DNA of 64,000 bases from Tropicimonas sp. IMCC34011 (lineage in GTDB: Bacteria; Pseudomonadota; Alphaproteobacteria; Rhodobacterales; Rhodobacteraceae), in assembly GCF_003390865.1 (NCBI RefSeq), contig NZ_QMEJ01000001.1, positions 1,240,001 to 1,304,000 on the forward strand, in the 5' to 3' direction. The position numbers were made by a program, and so were the translations under genes. Below are positions 35,357-44,517 of the stretch, piece after piece (position 1 is the stretch's first letter; each line of letters begins with the position of its first letter). The notes under the pieces are model-generated. The model saw only the letters and a program-made list of their open reading frames with translations. It was not told the DNA's origin and did not search any database.

Positions 35357-36750
35357 GCCACGACCTCGTGAAAGCTCTTACCGGGGTTCAGGATACCCTT
35401 GGGATCGAGCGCCTGCTTGATCAGATTCATGGTCGCGATCTCTTGCGGTGTTCTGGAATACGACAGGTAGTCACGCTTGATCACGCCAATTCCGTGCTCG
35501 GCCGAGACCGTTCCACCGAGTTCGCTCACGATGCCGTAGACCAGTTCCTTCACCTCCGCCTCGGGCTGGTTCTCCCCGGCTTCGGGGACATTGATCACGA
35601 CATGCAGGTTGCTGTCTCCGATATGGCCATAGGACAGGACACGCGCCGATGAATACATTTCGGCGATCTCCGCCTCGATCTGCGTCACGGCCGTGTGCAT
35701 CCGATGCAACGGCAACCCCACATCGAAGGGGATGATGGGCCCGAGAATTGCCTGATATTCAGACGGGCTTTCGCGAACCGCCCAGAGCGCGGCCTCCTCC
35801 TTCAGTGAATTGGCCAAGACCGCATCTTCGATCAGCCCGTCCTCGAAGGCTTTTTCAAGGACCGTCTCAAGGCCGGTACGCGTCGCGCCCTCGTCGAAGC
35901 CGGACGCCTCGACGATGACATACGCGCCGTGGCGCCCCTCGAGCGGCGATCCCGCGCCGGTCCCCTCCGACATGATATCGAAGAACTGGGGCCACATGAC
36001 TTCGAAGCTGGTCAGCATAGGACCCAATTTGGCCCCGGCCGCCGACAGAAGCGAGATGACCGCCTGTGTATCGGCGCAGCCGCAAAACGCCGTCGCAGTG
36101 AACGGCGGATGCGGATGCAGCCGAAGTACGCAGCGTGTGATGATCCCCAGAAGGCCTTCTGATCCGATGAAGAGCTGTTTCAGGTCGAGCCCTGCGTTGT
36201 TCTTCAGAAGCGTGTTCATGCCGTTGATGACGGTGCCGTCGGCCAGGACGACTTCAAGGCCCAGAACATGATCGCGCGCCATCCCGTAACGGATCACGGT
36301 GTTGCCGCCCGCGTTCGTCGCCAGGACACCGCCCAACTGGCAGGTGCCGCGCGCGCCGATGTCTATGCCGAGCATCAGCCCGTGCTCACGCGCTGCGTTC
36401 TGGGCGGTTTCCAGAACCGCTCCCGCGCCCGCAGTCAGGGTACGGCCCTCGGCATCCACGGACTCGATCCGGTTCATCCTATCCAGGGACAGCGCGATCC
36501 CGCCCTTTTCGGGATGGGCCGCACCGGAGATCCCGGTCAGCCCGCCCTGCGGTACGACCGCGATCCCCGCATCATGGCAAAGGGCGAGGATGCGCGACAC
36601 CTCTTCGGTCGTCCGTGGCCGCGCCAGAGCGAGCGGGCGCACCGGTGGCAGACCCGCCCAGTCGCTGCAGAAATGCTCGGGGATATCGTCCCCGACGAGG
36701 ATGACGCCGGTGTCAAACGCGCTGCAAAGCGCCTGCGTGAAATCGTTCAT
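35353..36750 (-). CDS. FAD-linked D-2-hydroxyacid oxidase/dehydrogenase
   Basis: 465 residues. The PP-loop FAD domain shows RPRTTEEVSRILALCHD, VVPQGGLTGISGAAHPEKGG and DIGARGTCQLGGVLATNAGG. The C-terminal FAD-oxidase domain ends VSAEHGIGVIKRDYLSYSR with the conserved His, then DPKGILNPGKSF. These are the marks of the GlcD/D-lactate/D-2-hydroxyglutarate dehydrogenase family. It oxidises a 2-hydroxy acid to the 2-keto acid, which fits with the aldolase downstream. Exact substrate unknown. Confidence 0.88.
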   Translation of the reverse strand: MNDFTQALCSAFDTGVILVGDDIPEHFCSDWAGLPPVRPLALARPRTTEEVSRILALCHDAGIAVVPQGGLTGISGAAHPEKGGIALSLDRMNRIESVDAEGRTLTAGAGAVLETAQNAAREHGLMLGIDIGARGTCQLGGVLATNAGGNTVIRYGMARDHVLGLEVVLADGTVINGMNTLLKNNAGLDLKQLFIGSEGLLGIITRCVLRLHPHPPFTATAFCGCADTQAVISLLSAAGAKLGPMLTSFEVMWPQFFDIMSEGTGAGSPLEGRHGAYVIVEASGFDEGATRTGLETVLEKAFEDGLIEDAVLANSLKEEAALWAVRESPSEYQAILGPIIPFDVGLPLHRMHTAVTQIEAEIAEMYSSARVLSYGHIGDSNLHVVINVPEAGENQPEAEVKELVYGIVSELGGTVSAEHGIGVIKRDYLSYSRTPQEIATMNLIKQALDPKGILNPGKSFHEVVA

Positions 36751-36778
36751 TCTTCTTCCGTTCGTTTGGCGCAGGTCA

Positions 36779-38092
36779 TCACATCAGCGAGGGCAGCCAT
36801 GTCGCCAGCCCGGGGAAGACCAGCAGAATGGCGATGAGAATGAAGCTGCAGGCGATATAGGGCAGCGCCGCTTTGGCCACTTCGGGCAGGGTCGTGCCGG
36901 GCGGGCTGACCCCATGCATGACGAAGAGCAGCAAACCGAAGGGGGGTGTCGTGAAGCTGGCTTCCAGAAGGAGGAGCATGATGAGACCCCACCAGACCAT
37001 GTCGAAGCCCAGCGTGTTCGCGAGGGGTACGAAGACCGGGAGGGTGACGAGCATCATCGACACCTGATCCATGAACATGCCGAGGACGAGCAGGATCAGC
37101 CCCATGATGAGCAGCATCTGCATACCGCCGAAATCCATCCCCGTGGCCCAGCGAACGAGTCCTGAGGACGCACCGGAGAAGGCCAGAAGCTGCGCGAAGG
37201 TGGACGAGGCGGTGATCAGCAGGAAGGTCATGCCGGTGACGCGAGTGGCCTCGGAGATCGCCTTGATCACGGCATCCATGTCGAGCGCCCGAAAGGCCAG
37301 CGCCAGGAGTGCCACGGCAACGATGCCCATCGCGCCGCTTTCGGTCGGGGTTGCGACGCCTGTCAGGATCGAGCCGATGACGGCAATGATGATCAGAACC
37401 ATCGGCAGGATGTCACGCGTGAATATCCACACGCGCTTGCTGATCGGCAGCGGCGTCACGTCGAAATAAGGTGCGGCGTCGGGGTCGACCTTGGCCTGGC
37501 CGTAGATCAGCCCGGCATACAGCATCGCCAGCACCACCCCCGGAAGAAGCCCCGCAATCAGAAGCGCGCCGATGTCGATGCGCGCGAGAGAGCCGAACAG
37601 CACCGCCAGGGTAGAGGGCGGGATGATCACCGCCAGTCCGCCGGAGCCCAGGATCGGACCGAGGGACATGTGCTTCTTGTAACCACGCTTGGTCATCTCC
37701 GGCACCATCAGCGAGCCGAGCATCCCGGTATTTGCCAGGGACGATCCCGACAGCGCGGCGAAGGCCGTTCCCGAAGTAAGCGTCAGGTATGACAAACGTG
37801 CAGGCAGCCTGCCCAGCAAGGCATCAATGCCGTCGAGCACTCGGCGTGCGAGTCCCGAATGGAAGAACAGCGATCCCATCACGAGGAACAGTGGCACCGG
37901 CGCAAGCGAATAGGTCGATGCCGCGGTCGTCGCGTTTGCGAGCATCTGATCGATGCCGCGGCTCCCGCCCATGAACAGGAAGACACCGGCGATGTTCACC
38001 GCAAAGAAGCCAAGCGCCACGGGCAAACCAATTCCCATCGACAGCAGCAGCCCGCCGATCAGGATGGCGATGGATATGGTCCAGTCATACAT
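36779..38092 (-). CDS. dctM: TRAP transporter large permease (DctM)
   Basis: 437 residues with about 12 hydrophobic segments. GSGGLAVIIPPSTLAVLFG and GVATPTESGAMG are conserved DctM blocks. It is the sodium-coupled translocation subunit working with DctQ and the periplasmic DctP. It stands 11 bases after dctQ in the same operon. Confidence 0.92.
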   Translation of the reverse strand: MYDWTISIAILIGGLLLSMGIGLPVALGFFAVNIAGVFLFMGGSRGIDQMLANATTAASTYSLAPVPLFLVMGSLFFHSGLARRVLDGIDALLGRLPARLSYLTLTSGTAFAALSGSSLANTGMLGSLMVPEMTKRGYKKHMSLGPILGSGGLAVIIPPSTLAVLFGSLARIDIGALLIAGLLPGVVLAMLYAGLIYGQAKVDPDAAPYFDVTPLPISKRVWIFTRDILPMVLIIIAVIGSILTGVATPTESGAMGIVAVALLALAFRALDMDAVIKAISEATRVTGMTFLLITASSTFAQLLAFSGASSGLVRWATGMDFGGMQMLLIMGLILLVLGMFMDQVSMMLVTLPVFVPLANTLGFDMVWWGLIMLLLLEASFTTPPFGLLLFVMHGVSPPGTTLPEVAKAALPYIACSFILIAILLVFPGLATWLPSLM

Positions 38093-38103
38093 TCAGCGTT
38101 CTT

Positions 38104-38616
38104 TCACAGTCCGGCTTTTTCGCTCGGCGGAGCGCCGTAGAAGCTCTGGCCCTGGATCGGAAAGGCCAGGAATTGAAGGGCGCTGAAGAAGAAACCGATG
38201 GGCATCACGCCGTAGAGGAGCCACATCGGCATATCGAAGGCGCGCACGTCATAGAGCTCGCGCGCCATGGCATCGGCGGCGGCAAGCCCGGCGCGGTAGG
38301 CCAGAAAGAAGCACAGCCCGGCCGCGAGGTAGTGCAATGCGGCCTCCCACCAGCGCCGAAGCGTGATGGGCAGGAAGGTCAGCACCACCTCGACGCAGAC
38401 ATGTCCGCGCGTGCGGACGAGCCAGGGCATCGCGAGGAACGTGATGGCAAGCATCGCGTATTCCACCGAATTCACCGCCCATATGATCACCGGCAGCCCG
38501 AGGTTCCGGGAGGCCACGTCGTAGGTGACAGTCAGAGCGATGAAGGCGGTCAGGGCGCAGGCCAGGGCGAACAGCAGCTGACAGAGCCGGTCGAGGGTCC
38601 GTAAGGCTATGGTCAC
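38104..38616 (-). CDS. dctQ: TRAP transporter small permease (DctQ)
   Basis: 170 residues from GTG 38616, with four hydrophobic segments. VTYDVASRNLGLPVIIW near residue 30 and TRGHVCVEVVLTFLP near residue 67 are typical DctQ motifs (the RxxGHxxV pattern). It forms the membrane complex with DctM. It is separated from dctP by 79 bases containing a strong hairpin. Confidence 0.9.
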   Translation of the reverse strand: MTIALRTLDRLCQLLFALACALTAFIALTVTYDVASRNLGLPVIIWAVNSVEYAMLAITFLAMPWLVRTRGHVCVEVVLTFLPITLRRWWEAALHYLAAGLCFFLAYRAGLAAADAMARELYDVRAFDMPMWLLYGVMPIGFFFSALQFLAFPIQGQSFYGAPPSEKAGL

Positions 38617-38670
38617 GCAATATCTCCGGATTGGGAGGCGGCTCTCGGAAGATCAACCGGCAAAGCGGGT

Positions 38671-38692
38671 GTGGCCCCCAGAAGGGGGCCAC
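38671..38692 (-). terminator. Hairpin between dctP and dctQ
   Basis: GTGGCCCCC (38671-38679) and GGGGGCCAC (38684-38692) form a perfect 9-bp stem with a 4-base loop, just after the dctP stop. In transport operons such hairpins often protect the binding-protein mRNA and reduce read-through. That role is inferred. Confidence 0.55.
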
Positions 38693-38695
38693 CGA

Positions 38696-39691
38696 TCACT
38701 CGATTTCTTCGAAGAAGACGTCCTTCAGCGCATCGACATTGGCAGGGTCACGTTCGGCCATTCGCTGCCAGGCGATGTCATAGGCCGTCTTCAGATAGGC
38801 CTCGCGCTGCTCGCCGGTGAGCTCGATGACTTCCATGCCGTTTTCCGCCATGGCCTCGGATTCCGCCGCAGTCTGCTCGATATTCGCCTCATAGGACGAG
38901 GCTTCGTGCTCGATGGCCACGGTCTCGACGATGTCGCGGGCTTCGTCCGACAGGTTGTTCCAGCTGTCGAGGTTCATCGTGACCAGCACGTCGACCTGGA
39001 AGAAACCCGGGTCGATACGATAGTTGAGAAACTTGTCCCAGCCGAAGTCGCGCAGCCCCATGATCGGATAGCCGGTACCGTCAACGACCCCACGCTCGAG
39101 TGACGTGTAGACCTCCGGCGACGCCTGCACGACCAGCGTCGCGCCAAGCTCTTCGAGGAAGGCCCGGTAGAGCGGCGAGGACCGCAAGCGAAGCCCCTCC
39201 AGCGACAGCATTCCATCCTCTGCGATCTCCGGCTTTTCAGTCAGCCAGACGTGGAACCCGGCACCGCCATCCACATGCGCCAGCAGATGCGCATTGGCCT
39301 TCTCATGGAACAGCTCGTTGATCAGTTCGAACCCGCCATCTTCGCGCACCTCCATCGGGGTGCGGTTCGATCCCGCGAACGCCTCTGCTTCGGGGATGAT
39401 TTCGAGGAACCGTCCGCCCGCCAGGAGCACCATGTCGACGACGCCGTTTCGTTGCGCCTCGGCCATACGCTCCTGCGGGATTGTCTCCGGCCCGCCAAGC
39501 ACTTCGATCCTCACGACACCTTCGCCGCGGTCGTTGACCTTGTCGACGAACGTCATGAAGTTCTTCGAGAAGCTGACCTGCGCCGGGGCGAAGTGAATGG
39601 CGCGGATCACCTCTTCGGCCTGCGCCGCGATGCTGCTCGCCGCCAGCGCCGTAGCTGCAAGAGCAACTCTCGATCTCGTAAGAAATGTCAT
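38696..39691 (-). CDS. dctP: TRAP transporter substrate-binding protein (DctP)
   Basis: 331 residues from ATG 39691, with GGAAGG upstream; it overlaps the gntR stop by four bases. A signal peptide TRSRVALAATALAASSIAAQA precedes the mature part. VVDGTGYPIMGLRDFGWDKF near residue 210 and the Arg-containing SPLYRAFLEELGATLV near residue 165 match DctP proteins. It captures an organic acid in the periplasm. The aldolase and hydroxyacid oxidase in the operon suggest a hydroxy or sugar acid. Confidence 0.9.
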   Translation of the reverse strand: MTFLTRSRVALAATALAASSIAAQAEEVIRAIHFAPAQVSFSKNFMTFVDKVNDRGEGVVRIEVLGGPETIPQERMAEAQRNGVVDMVLLAGGRFLEIIPEAEAFAGSNRTPMEVREDGGFELINELFHEKANAHLLAHVDGGAGFHVWLTEKPEIAEDGMLSLEGLRLRSSPLYRAFLEELGATLVVQASPEVYTSLERGVVDGTGYPIMGLRDFGWDKFLNYRIDPGFFQVDVLVTMNLDSWNNLSDEARDIVETVAIEHEASSYEANIEQTAAESEAMAENGMEVIELTGEQREAYLKTAYDIAWQRMAERDPANVDALKDVFFEEIE

Positions 39692-40380
39692 TTTCTGATT
39701 TCCTTCCCTGTGTCGTTTCTGGTTTTCGACCAACCCTCTTTGGAGGCTTCAAAGTACCCCAGGGCCACGGTCACGAATTCGACCATCGCAGAGCGTGCAG
39801 AAGCTTCGTCTCGGGCGTGGATCGTTTCCGTTAGTCGCAGGACACCGTCCCGCGCATCCTCTCGCGCTTCCGGCGAAGACAGGGTCGCGCCGCGCACCAG
39901 GCTGACCTGATCGTTGAATTTCAGGATTGTTTGTTGCAGGCGGCCATTCGCAACCCGCCTGAGCCAGGTCGACCGGAACCGTGTGTTTGCATCGGCGGCC
40001 GACTCCTGGTCTCGCGCCGCTTCGACGAGCTGCGCCGCTTGGCTCGCTTCGGCATCCAGAGTGGCATCGGCGTCGCGGGCCACCTGAGCGAATGCCGATG
40101 GCTCAAGAAGCTGACGGATCTCGAAGATCTGCCGAACATCCGCGATCGAGAATGACGAGACCATGAAACGTCCCGCGCGCGCTTCTTCGAGCAGTCCATC
40201 CGCGGTCAGGCGGAACAGCGCTTCGCGGACCGGCGTACGCGAGACCTTAAGCTCTTGCGCAATGGCGACCTCGGTCATCCGCTCGCCCGAACGATAGATG
40301 TTCTGCCGGAACCGGGTTCGCAGCACATCGTAAACCTGATCCGAGAGGGAAGAGCCGCGGGAAATCTCGATTTCAGCCAT
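39688..40380 (-). CDS. GntR-family regulator with FCD domain
   Basis: 230 residues. The winged helix reads LSDQVYDVLRTRFRQNIY, ERMTEVAIAQELKVSRTPVR and EALFRLTADGLLEE. The FCD ligand-binding domain follows with EIRQLLEPSAFAQVA near residue 88 and the late His of TIHARD. It is the first gene of the TRAP operon and overlaps dctP, so it probably controls its own operon in response to the imported acid or a breakdown product. Confidence 0.88.
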   Translation of the reverse strand: MAEIEISRGSSLSDQVYDVLRTRFRQNIYRSGERMTEVAIAQELKVSRTPVREALFRLTADGLLEEARAGRFMVSSFSIADVRQIFEIRQLLEPSAFAQVARDADATLDAEASQAAQLVEAARDQESAADANTRFRSTWLRRVANGRLQQTILKFNDQVSLVRGATLSSPEAREDARDGVLRLTETIHARDEASARSAMVEFVTVALGYFEASKEGWSKTRNDTGKEIRK

Positions 40381-40396
40381 ATCTGAACATCATCTC

Positions 40397-40441
40397 TGTG
40401 TACCGTACTCAGTATACATTCGCCGAGGCGTCGCGTGTCAA
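40397..40441 (-). promoter_or_regulatory. Promoter and operator of the gntR-TRAP operon
   Basis: Reading the minus strand, TTGACA at 40441-40436 is a full -35 match, with TATACT 19 bases on as a possible -10. An inverted repeat GTATACA / TGTGTAC (40412-40418 and 40397-40403, spacer 8) overlaps the -10 region, in the place and style of a GntR/FCD operator. It lies 17 bases upstream of the gntR start. Confidence 0.5.
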
Positions 40442-40980
40442 CGGGTTTTCCCGATGCAGATGAACAGCCTGAATGAGCCCCGTTTCGCTCGCCCGCTCTC
40501 GACCTCGATGAAGCGCCCGAGCACTCGGCTTCCCTGGCCCCGGCCAAGTCGTTGATGGCTCCCCGCTGTGCCGCCTAGCCCAACCCGGACCTACCCCGCT
40601 GGGCGGTCGAGACCCGCTCGTGGGCGACGCTGGCTGCCTCGGTCATGTCGAAGCGACTTCGGGAGGTCGGCGTGATCCCGAGCTCGGACTTGTCGCGCCC
40701 CATCAAATCGAGCTGCTTGCTGGCGATCCCGAACAAGGGCGACTGCTGCGTGTATCCCGAAGGCGTCTTGATCAGCTTCGGCGTCTCGCGGAGCGTCCGG
40801 GTCGCTTCACGTCATTGGTTGCAGGACTGGCAGTAGCCGCAAAGGCCGCACGGTCGATCGCGCTCAGGATGCCGGCGTCGAAGAGCGGGTACTGGATGGC
40901 GTTGCCGCTTCCAGACCGGCGCAGTTCGCCATCCGATCAAAAACCGGGCGATTTGCGCGTCTTGCGAGCAAATTTATTTT
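40442..40980. other. Divergent gap without a recognised gene
   Basis: About 540 bases between the divergently transcribed TRAP and peptide-ABC operons. One open frame at 40620-40982 has no recognisable family, no ribosome site and a low-complexity Arg/Ser-rich make-up, so it is not called. The last 20 bases are A/T-rich and lead into the TTGATC repeats. It could be the remains of a lost gene. Confidence 0.4.
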
Positions 40981-40995
40981 AAACATGAAGAGACT

Positions 40996-41026
40996 ATTGA
41001 TCGATTTGATCAAATATGTTGGATCA
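40996..41026. promoter_or_regulatory. Cluster of TTGATC repeats upstream of the peptide-ABC operon
   Basis: TTGATC (40996-41001), the palindrome TTTGATCAAA (41004-41013) and TTGGATCAA (41018-41026) follow each other at about 9 to 12-base steps in an A/T-rich stretch 67 bases before the binding-protein start. This looks like an array of regulator half-sites or an A/T-rich promoter. The regulator is not in the window as far as can be told. Confidence 0.4.
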
Positions 41027-41092
41027 ACGCGAACCCGACGGAACAGCCGGGGCGGACAAATCCGCGCGAATGATCTTGCAACGGAGAGGACC

Positions 41093-42610
41093 ATGACCTT
41101 CAGAACCACCCTTGCCGGCGCCAGCCTCGGCCTCCTGGCCGCCCTTCCCGGCGCCGCCCAGCAGTCCGAGAATGCCGTGCGCTTCGCCTACGGCCAGACG
41201 CTGGAAAGCCCCGATCCCTATTTCACCACGCTGCGCCTTGGCGTGATCCTCGGCCGGAACGTGTGGGACACGCTGGTCGTGCGGAACCTCGAGTCCGGCG
41301 AATTCGAGCCGCTGCTCGCCACCGAATGGGAGTGGGTCGACGACACCACGCTCGACCTGACGCTGCGCGAGGGCGTGACCTTCCACGATGGATCGACCTT
41401 TGAGGCCGACGACGTGGTCTACACCCTGAGCTACGCCGCCGATCCCGAGAACCGGATCGTGTCGCAGCAGGTGGCGAACTGGATCGAGAGCGTGGAGAAG
41501 ACCGGAGATTATTCGGTGCGGATCACCACCACCGGGCCGACGCCCTCCGCGCTGGAATTCGTCTCCTCCCAGCTCGCGATCATGCCGAGCGACCATTACA
41601 CGGGCCCCGGCGGCACGACCGACGCGGACCTGCCGATCGGCACCGGACCCTTCCGGTATGCCGAATACTCCGCCGGCGGCGAGATCGTGCTGGAGCGGTT
41701 CGAAGATTACACCGCCACCGACGCCAAATCCGCCGCGTCGCTCGACCGTGTGTCGATCCGCACCATCCCCGACCAGCAGACCCAGATCGCTGAGCTTCTG
41801 TCCGGCGGTCTCGACCTGACCATGGGCCTGCCCAAGGACCAGGCCGACCAGCTCGCACAGATGCCCGGGGTCGAGGTTCAAAGCGGCGAGACGATGCGCA
41901 TCGTCTTTCTGCAGATCAACACGTCCGAGGACACGCCCAACCCCGCGCTGCAGGACGTGCGGGTGCGCCGCGCGCTCAACCACGCCATCGACAGGGACGC
42001 GATCTCCGAGAACCTCGTAGGCGAGGGGTCGAACACCATCGACACCGTCTGCTTCATCGACCAGTTCGGCTGCACCGACGAGGGCGCGACGAGCTATGCC
42101 TTCGATCCGGACAAGGCCCGCGCGCTTCTGGAGGAAGCTGGCTACGGCGACGGTCTGACGGTGGAGCTCTACGCTTACCGCGAGCGTCATATCTCCGAGG
42201 CGGTGATCAACTACCTGTCGGATGTCGGCGTGAGCGTGGAGCTGAACTTCATGCAGCCCGCCGCCATGCGCGACGCGATGCGCGCCCGCGAGGTCGAGCT
42301 GGCTCAGAACGCCTGGGGCTCCTATTCGATCTACGATCTGTCGGCGTCCACGCCGGTCTATTTCGGCGGTCAGCCGGACGACAACGCGCTCGACCCCGAG
42401 CTGATCGAGACGCTTAAGGACGCCGGTGAGACCATGGACACCGAAGAGCGCAAGTCGCTCTACCAGCAGGCGCTGAAGCGGATCGCGGACGAGGCACTGG
42501 CGGTGCCGATGTTCACGCTGCCGGTCTATTATGCCGGCGCCGAGGGTCTGAGCTTCGACACCTACCCCGACGAGATCCTGCGCTTCTGGGAATTTTCCTG
42601 GAGCGAGTGA
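41093..42610 (+). CDS. Peptide ABC transporter substrate-binding protein (SBP family 5)
   Basis: 505 residues from ATG 41093, with GGAGAGGA just upstream. The N-terminus (TTLAGASLGLLAALPGAAQ) is a signal peptide. LATEWEWVDDTTLDLTLREGVTFHDG is the family-5 signature region near residue 80, and VRRALNHAIDRDAI lies near residue 300. It binds di- or oligopeptides or a similar ligand in the periplasm and feeds the permeases downstream. The ligand cannot be told from sequence; the M20 peptidase at the end of the operon favours peptides. Confidence 0.9.
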   Translation: MTFRTTLAGASLGLLAALPGAAQQSENAVRFAYGQTLESPDPYFTTLRLGVILGRNVWDTLVVRNLESGEFEPLLATEWEWVDDTTLDLTLREGVTFHDGSTFEADDVVYTLSYAADPENRIVSQQVANWIESVEKTGDYSVRITTTGPTPSALEFVSSQLAIMPSDHYTGPGGTTDADLPIGTGPFRYAEYSAGGEIVLERFEDYTATDAKSAASLDRVSIRTIPDQQTQIAELLSGGLDLTMGLPKDQADQLAQMPGVEVQSGETMRIVFLQINTSEDTPNPALQDVRVRRALNHAIDRDAISENLVGEGSNTIDTVCFIDQFGCTDEGATSYAFDPDKARALLEEAGYGDGLTVELYAYRERHISEAVINYLSDVGVSVELNFMQPAAMRDAMRAREVELAQNAWGSYSIYDLSASTPVYFGGQPDDNALDPELIETLKDAGETMDTEERKSLYQQALKRIADEALAVPMFTLPVYYAGAEGLSFDTYPDEILRFWEFSWSE

Positions 42611-42616
42611 CGGGCT

Positions 42617-42646
42617 GGCCGGGGCGCGAAGGACCGCGCCCCGGCC
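42617..42646 (+). terminator. Perfect 12-bp hairpin after the binding-protein gene
   Basis: GGCCGGGGCGCG (42617-42628) and CGCGCCCCGGCC (42635-42646) pair exactly across a 6-base loop, six bases after the stop codon. It probably stabilises the binding-protein mRNA and reduces read-through into the permeases. No T-run follows. Confidence 0.6.
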
Positions 42647-42674
42647 GACATTGCGCCGATCGAGGAGCCATCCC

Positions 42675-43592
42675 ATGCCGATCTACCTGGCCAAACGCTT
42701 CGGGCTTGCCGTGCTCGTGGCCTTCTGCGTGTCGATCCTCGCCTTCGCCCTTCTGCGCCTTCAGGGCAATGCCGCCGGCGCGCTGGCCGGCGAAGGGGCA
42801 AGCGCCGAGGACCTCGCCATCATCGTCGAGACCTACGGGCTCGACCGGCCGCTCATCGTGCAGTACGCCTCCTGGCTCGGCGACGTGCTACGCGGCGATT
42901 TCGGCACGTCCTACTTCTTCAAGTCGCCGGTTTCGGATCTGATCTTCGACAAGATCGGCAACACCGTGATCCTCGCGATCATGTCGCTGACCATCGCGCT
43001 GGCGATATCCATCCCGCTCGGCGTTCTGGCCGCTGTCTTCTCGGGAAGCTGGATCGACCGGCTGTGTTCGCTGGTCTCGCTTCTTGGGCAGGCGCTGCCG
43101 TCATTCTTCCTCGCGCTCTGCCTCGTCATGCTCTTCGCGATCAAGTGGCGGATGTTGCCGGCCTCAGGCGCCGATAGCTGGCGACATTTCATCCTGCCGG
43201 CGGCGACGCTGGGCTATTACATCACGCCGCCCTTCATGCGGCTGGTGCGCGCCGGGATGATCGATGCGCTGTCCAACGATTACGTGCGCACAGCGCGGGC
43301 CAAGGGGCTGCCGGCGCATCGTGTGATCCTCAAGCATGCGCTGCGCAACGCGCTGGTGCCGGTGGTCGGGCTCGTGACCGTGCAGCTTGGCCTTCTGATC
43401 GGTGGCTCGGTGGTGATCGAGAGCATCTTCGCGCTCGATGGCCTGGGATACCTCGCCTACCAGGCGATCGGTTACCGCGACTTCCCGGTGCTGCAGGCCG
43501 TCGTCCTGCTGCTGTCGGTCGTCTACGTCGTGCTGACGCTCCTGTCCGACATCGTCAACGCGTGGCTCGACCCACGCCTGCGCGTCAGCTGA
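42675..43592 (+). CDS. Peptide ABC transporter permease (DppB type)
   Basis: 305 residues from ATG 42675, with CGAGGAG nine bases upstream. Six hydrophobic segments. The N-terminal YGLDRPLIVQYASWLGDVLRGDFG block is typical of DppB/OppB. The ATPase-contacting EAA loop reads YVRTARAKGLPAHRVILKHA near residue 205. It pairs with the DppC-type protein that follows 13 bases later. Confidence 0.92.
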   Translation: MPIYLAKRFGLAVLVAFCVSILAFALLRLQGNAAGALAGEGASAEDLAIIVETYGLDRPLIVQYASWLGDVLRGDFGTSYFFKSPVSDLIFDKIGNTVILAIMSLTIALAISIPLGVLAAVFSGSWIDRLCSLVSLLGQALPSFFLALCLVMLFAIKWRMLPASGADSWRHFILPAATLGYYITPPFMRLVRAGMIDALSNDYVRTARAKGLPAHRVILKHALRNALVPVVGLVTVQLGLLIGGSVVIESIFALDGLGYLAYQAIGYRDFPVLQAVVLLLSVVYVVLTLLSDIVNAWLDPRLRVS

Positions 43593-43605
43593 GAAGGGGC
43601 CGATC

Positions 43606-44517
43606 ATGGCAGACCTGAGCAATTCCGCGGACCCCACCGCGACGGCCGAACTGGCCGAGACGCCGCCCGGACGCATGTCGTGGAGCCGGCTCAGCGAGCA
43701 TCCCTCGCTGCTGATCGGCGGCGGCATCGTCATCCTGATGATCCTGATCGCGATCTTCGCGCCGCTGCTGGCGCCCCACGACCCCTACGCGCAGGACATC
43801 ACCAACCGCGCCGTGCCGCCCGTCTGGTTCGAGGCCGGAAGCTGGGAGCATGTTCTCGGCACCGACCAGCTTGGCCGGGACTACCTGTCGCGGCTGATCT
43901 ACGGCGCGCGGGTGTCGCTTCTCATCGGCTTTGCCGCGGTGTCGATCGCGTCGGTCATCGGCACGACGCTGGGGCTTCTCGGCGGCTATTTCGGCGGCCG
44001 GGTGGACATGGTGGTCACCTTCCTGACCACGATCCGCCTGTCTCTGCCGATCATCCTCGTGGCGCTGGCCGTCGTCGCCGTCTTCGGCGGGTCGATCACC
44101 ATCGTCGTGGTCGTGCTGGGCCTTCTGAAGTGGGACCGCTTCGCCGTCGTGGTCCGCGCCACCTCGTCCCAGGTTTCGCGCATGGAATACGTGCAATCGG
44201 CCAAGGCGGCGGGCGCGTCCAACTTCTACATCCTCACGCGGGAAGTGCTGCCGAACCTCACGCCGCAACTCATCGTCATCGCGACGATCGAGATCGCGTC
44301 GGCGATCCTGATGGAAGCGGCGCTGTCGTTCCTCGGCCTCGGGGTGCAGCCGCCGACGCCAAGTTGGGGGCTGATGATCTCGGAGGCGAAGAGCTACATG
44401 TTCTTTTCGTTCTGGTTGATCTCCATTCCCGGTATCGCGCTCGCGACGCTGGTCTTTGCGATCAACCTCGCGGGCGACGGGCTGCGCGATCTGGTATCAC
44501 CGGACGGGAGGGGCTGA
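43606..44517 (+). CDS. Peptide ABC transporter permease (DppC type)
   Basis: 303 residues with six hydrophobic segments. HVLGTDQLGRDYLSRLIYGARVSL near residue 85 is the DppC/OppC signature. The EAA loop is EYVQSAKAAGASNFYILTRE near residue 190, followed by EAALSFLGLGVQPPTPSWG. Its stop overlaps the next start (TGATG). Confidence 0.92.
   Translation: MADLSNSADPTATAELAETPPGRMSWSRLSEHPSLLIGGGIVILMILIAIFAPLLAPHDPYAQDITNRAVPPVWFEAGSWEHVLGTDQLGRDYLSRLIYGARVSLLIGFAAVSIASVIGTTLGLLGGYFGGRVDMVVTFLTTIRLSLPIILVALAVVAVFGGSITIVVVVLGLLKWDRFAVVVRATSSQVSRMEYVQSAKAAGASNFYILTREVLPNLTPQLIVIATIEIASAILMEAALSFLGLGVQPPTPSWGLMISEAKSYMFFSFWLISIPGIALATLVFAINLAGDGLRDLVSPDGRG

Noticed and set aside
40620-40982. 120-codon frame in the divergent gap
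   Set aside because: No ribosome site, no family, odd composition; might be the wreck of a gene but cannot be supported.
41024-42676. 550-codon open frame antisense to the peptide-binding protein
   Set aside because: Shadow frame; the plus-strand product has a signal peptide and the SBP family-5 signature, and a ribosome site.
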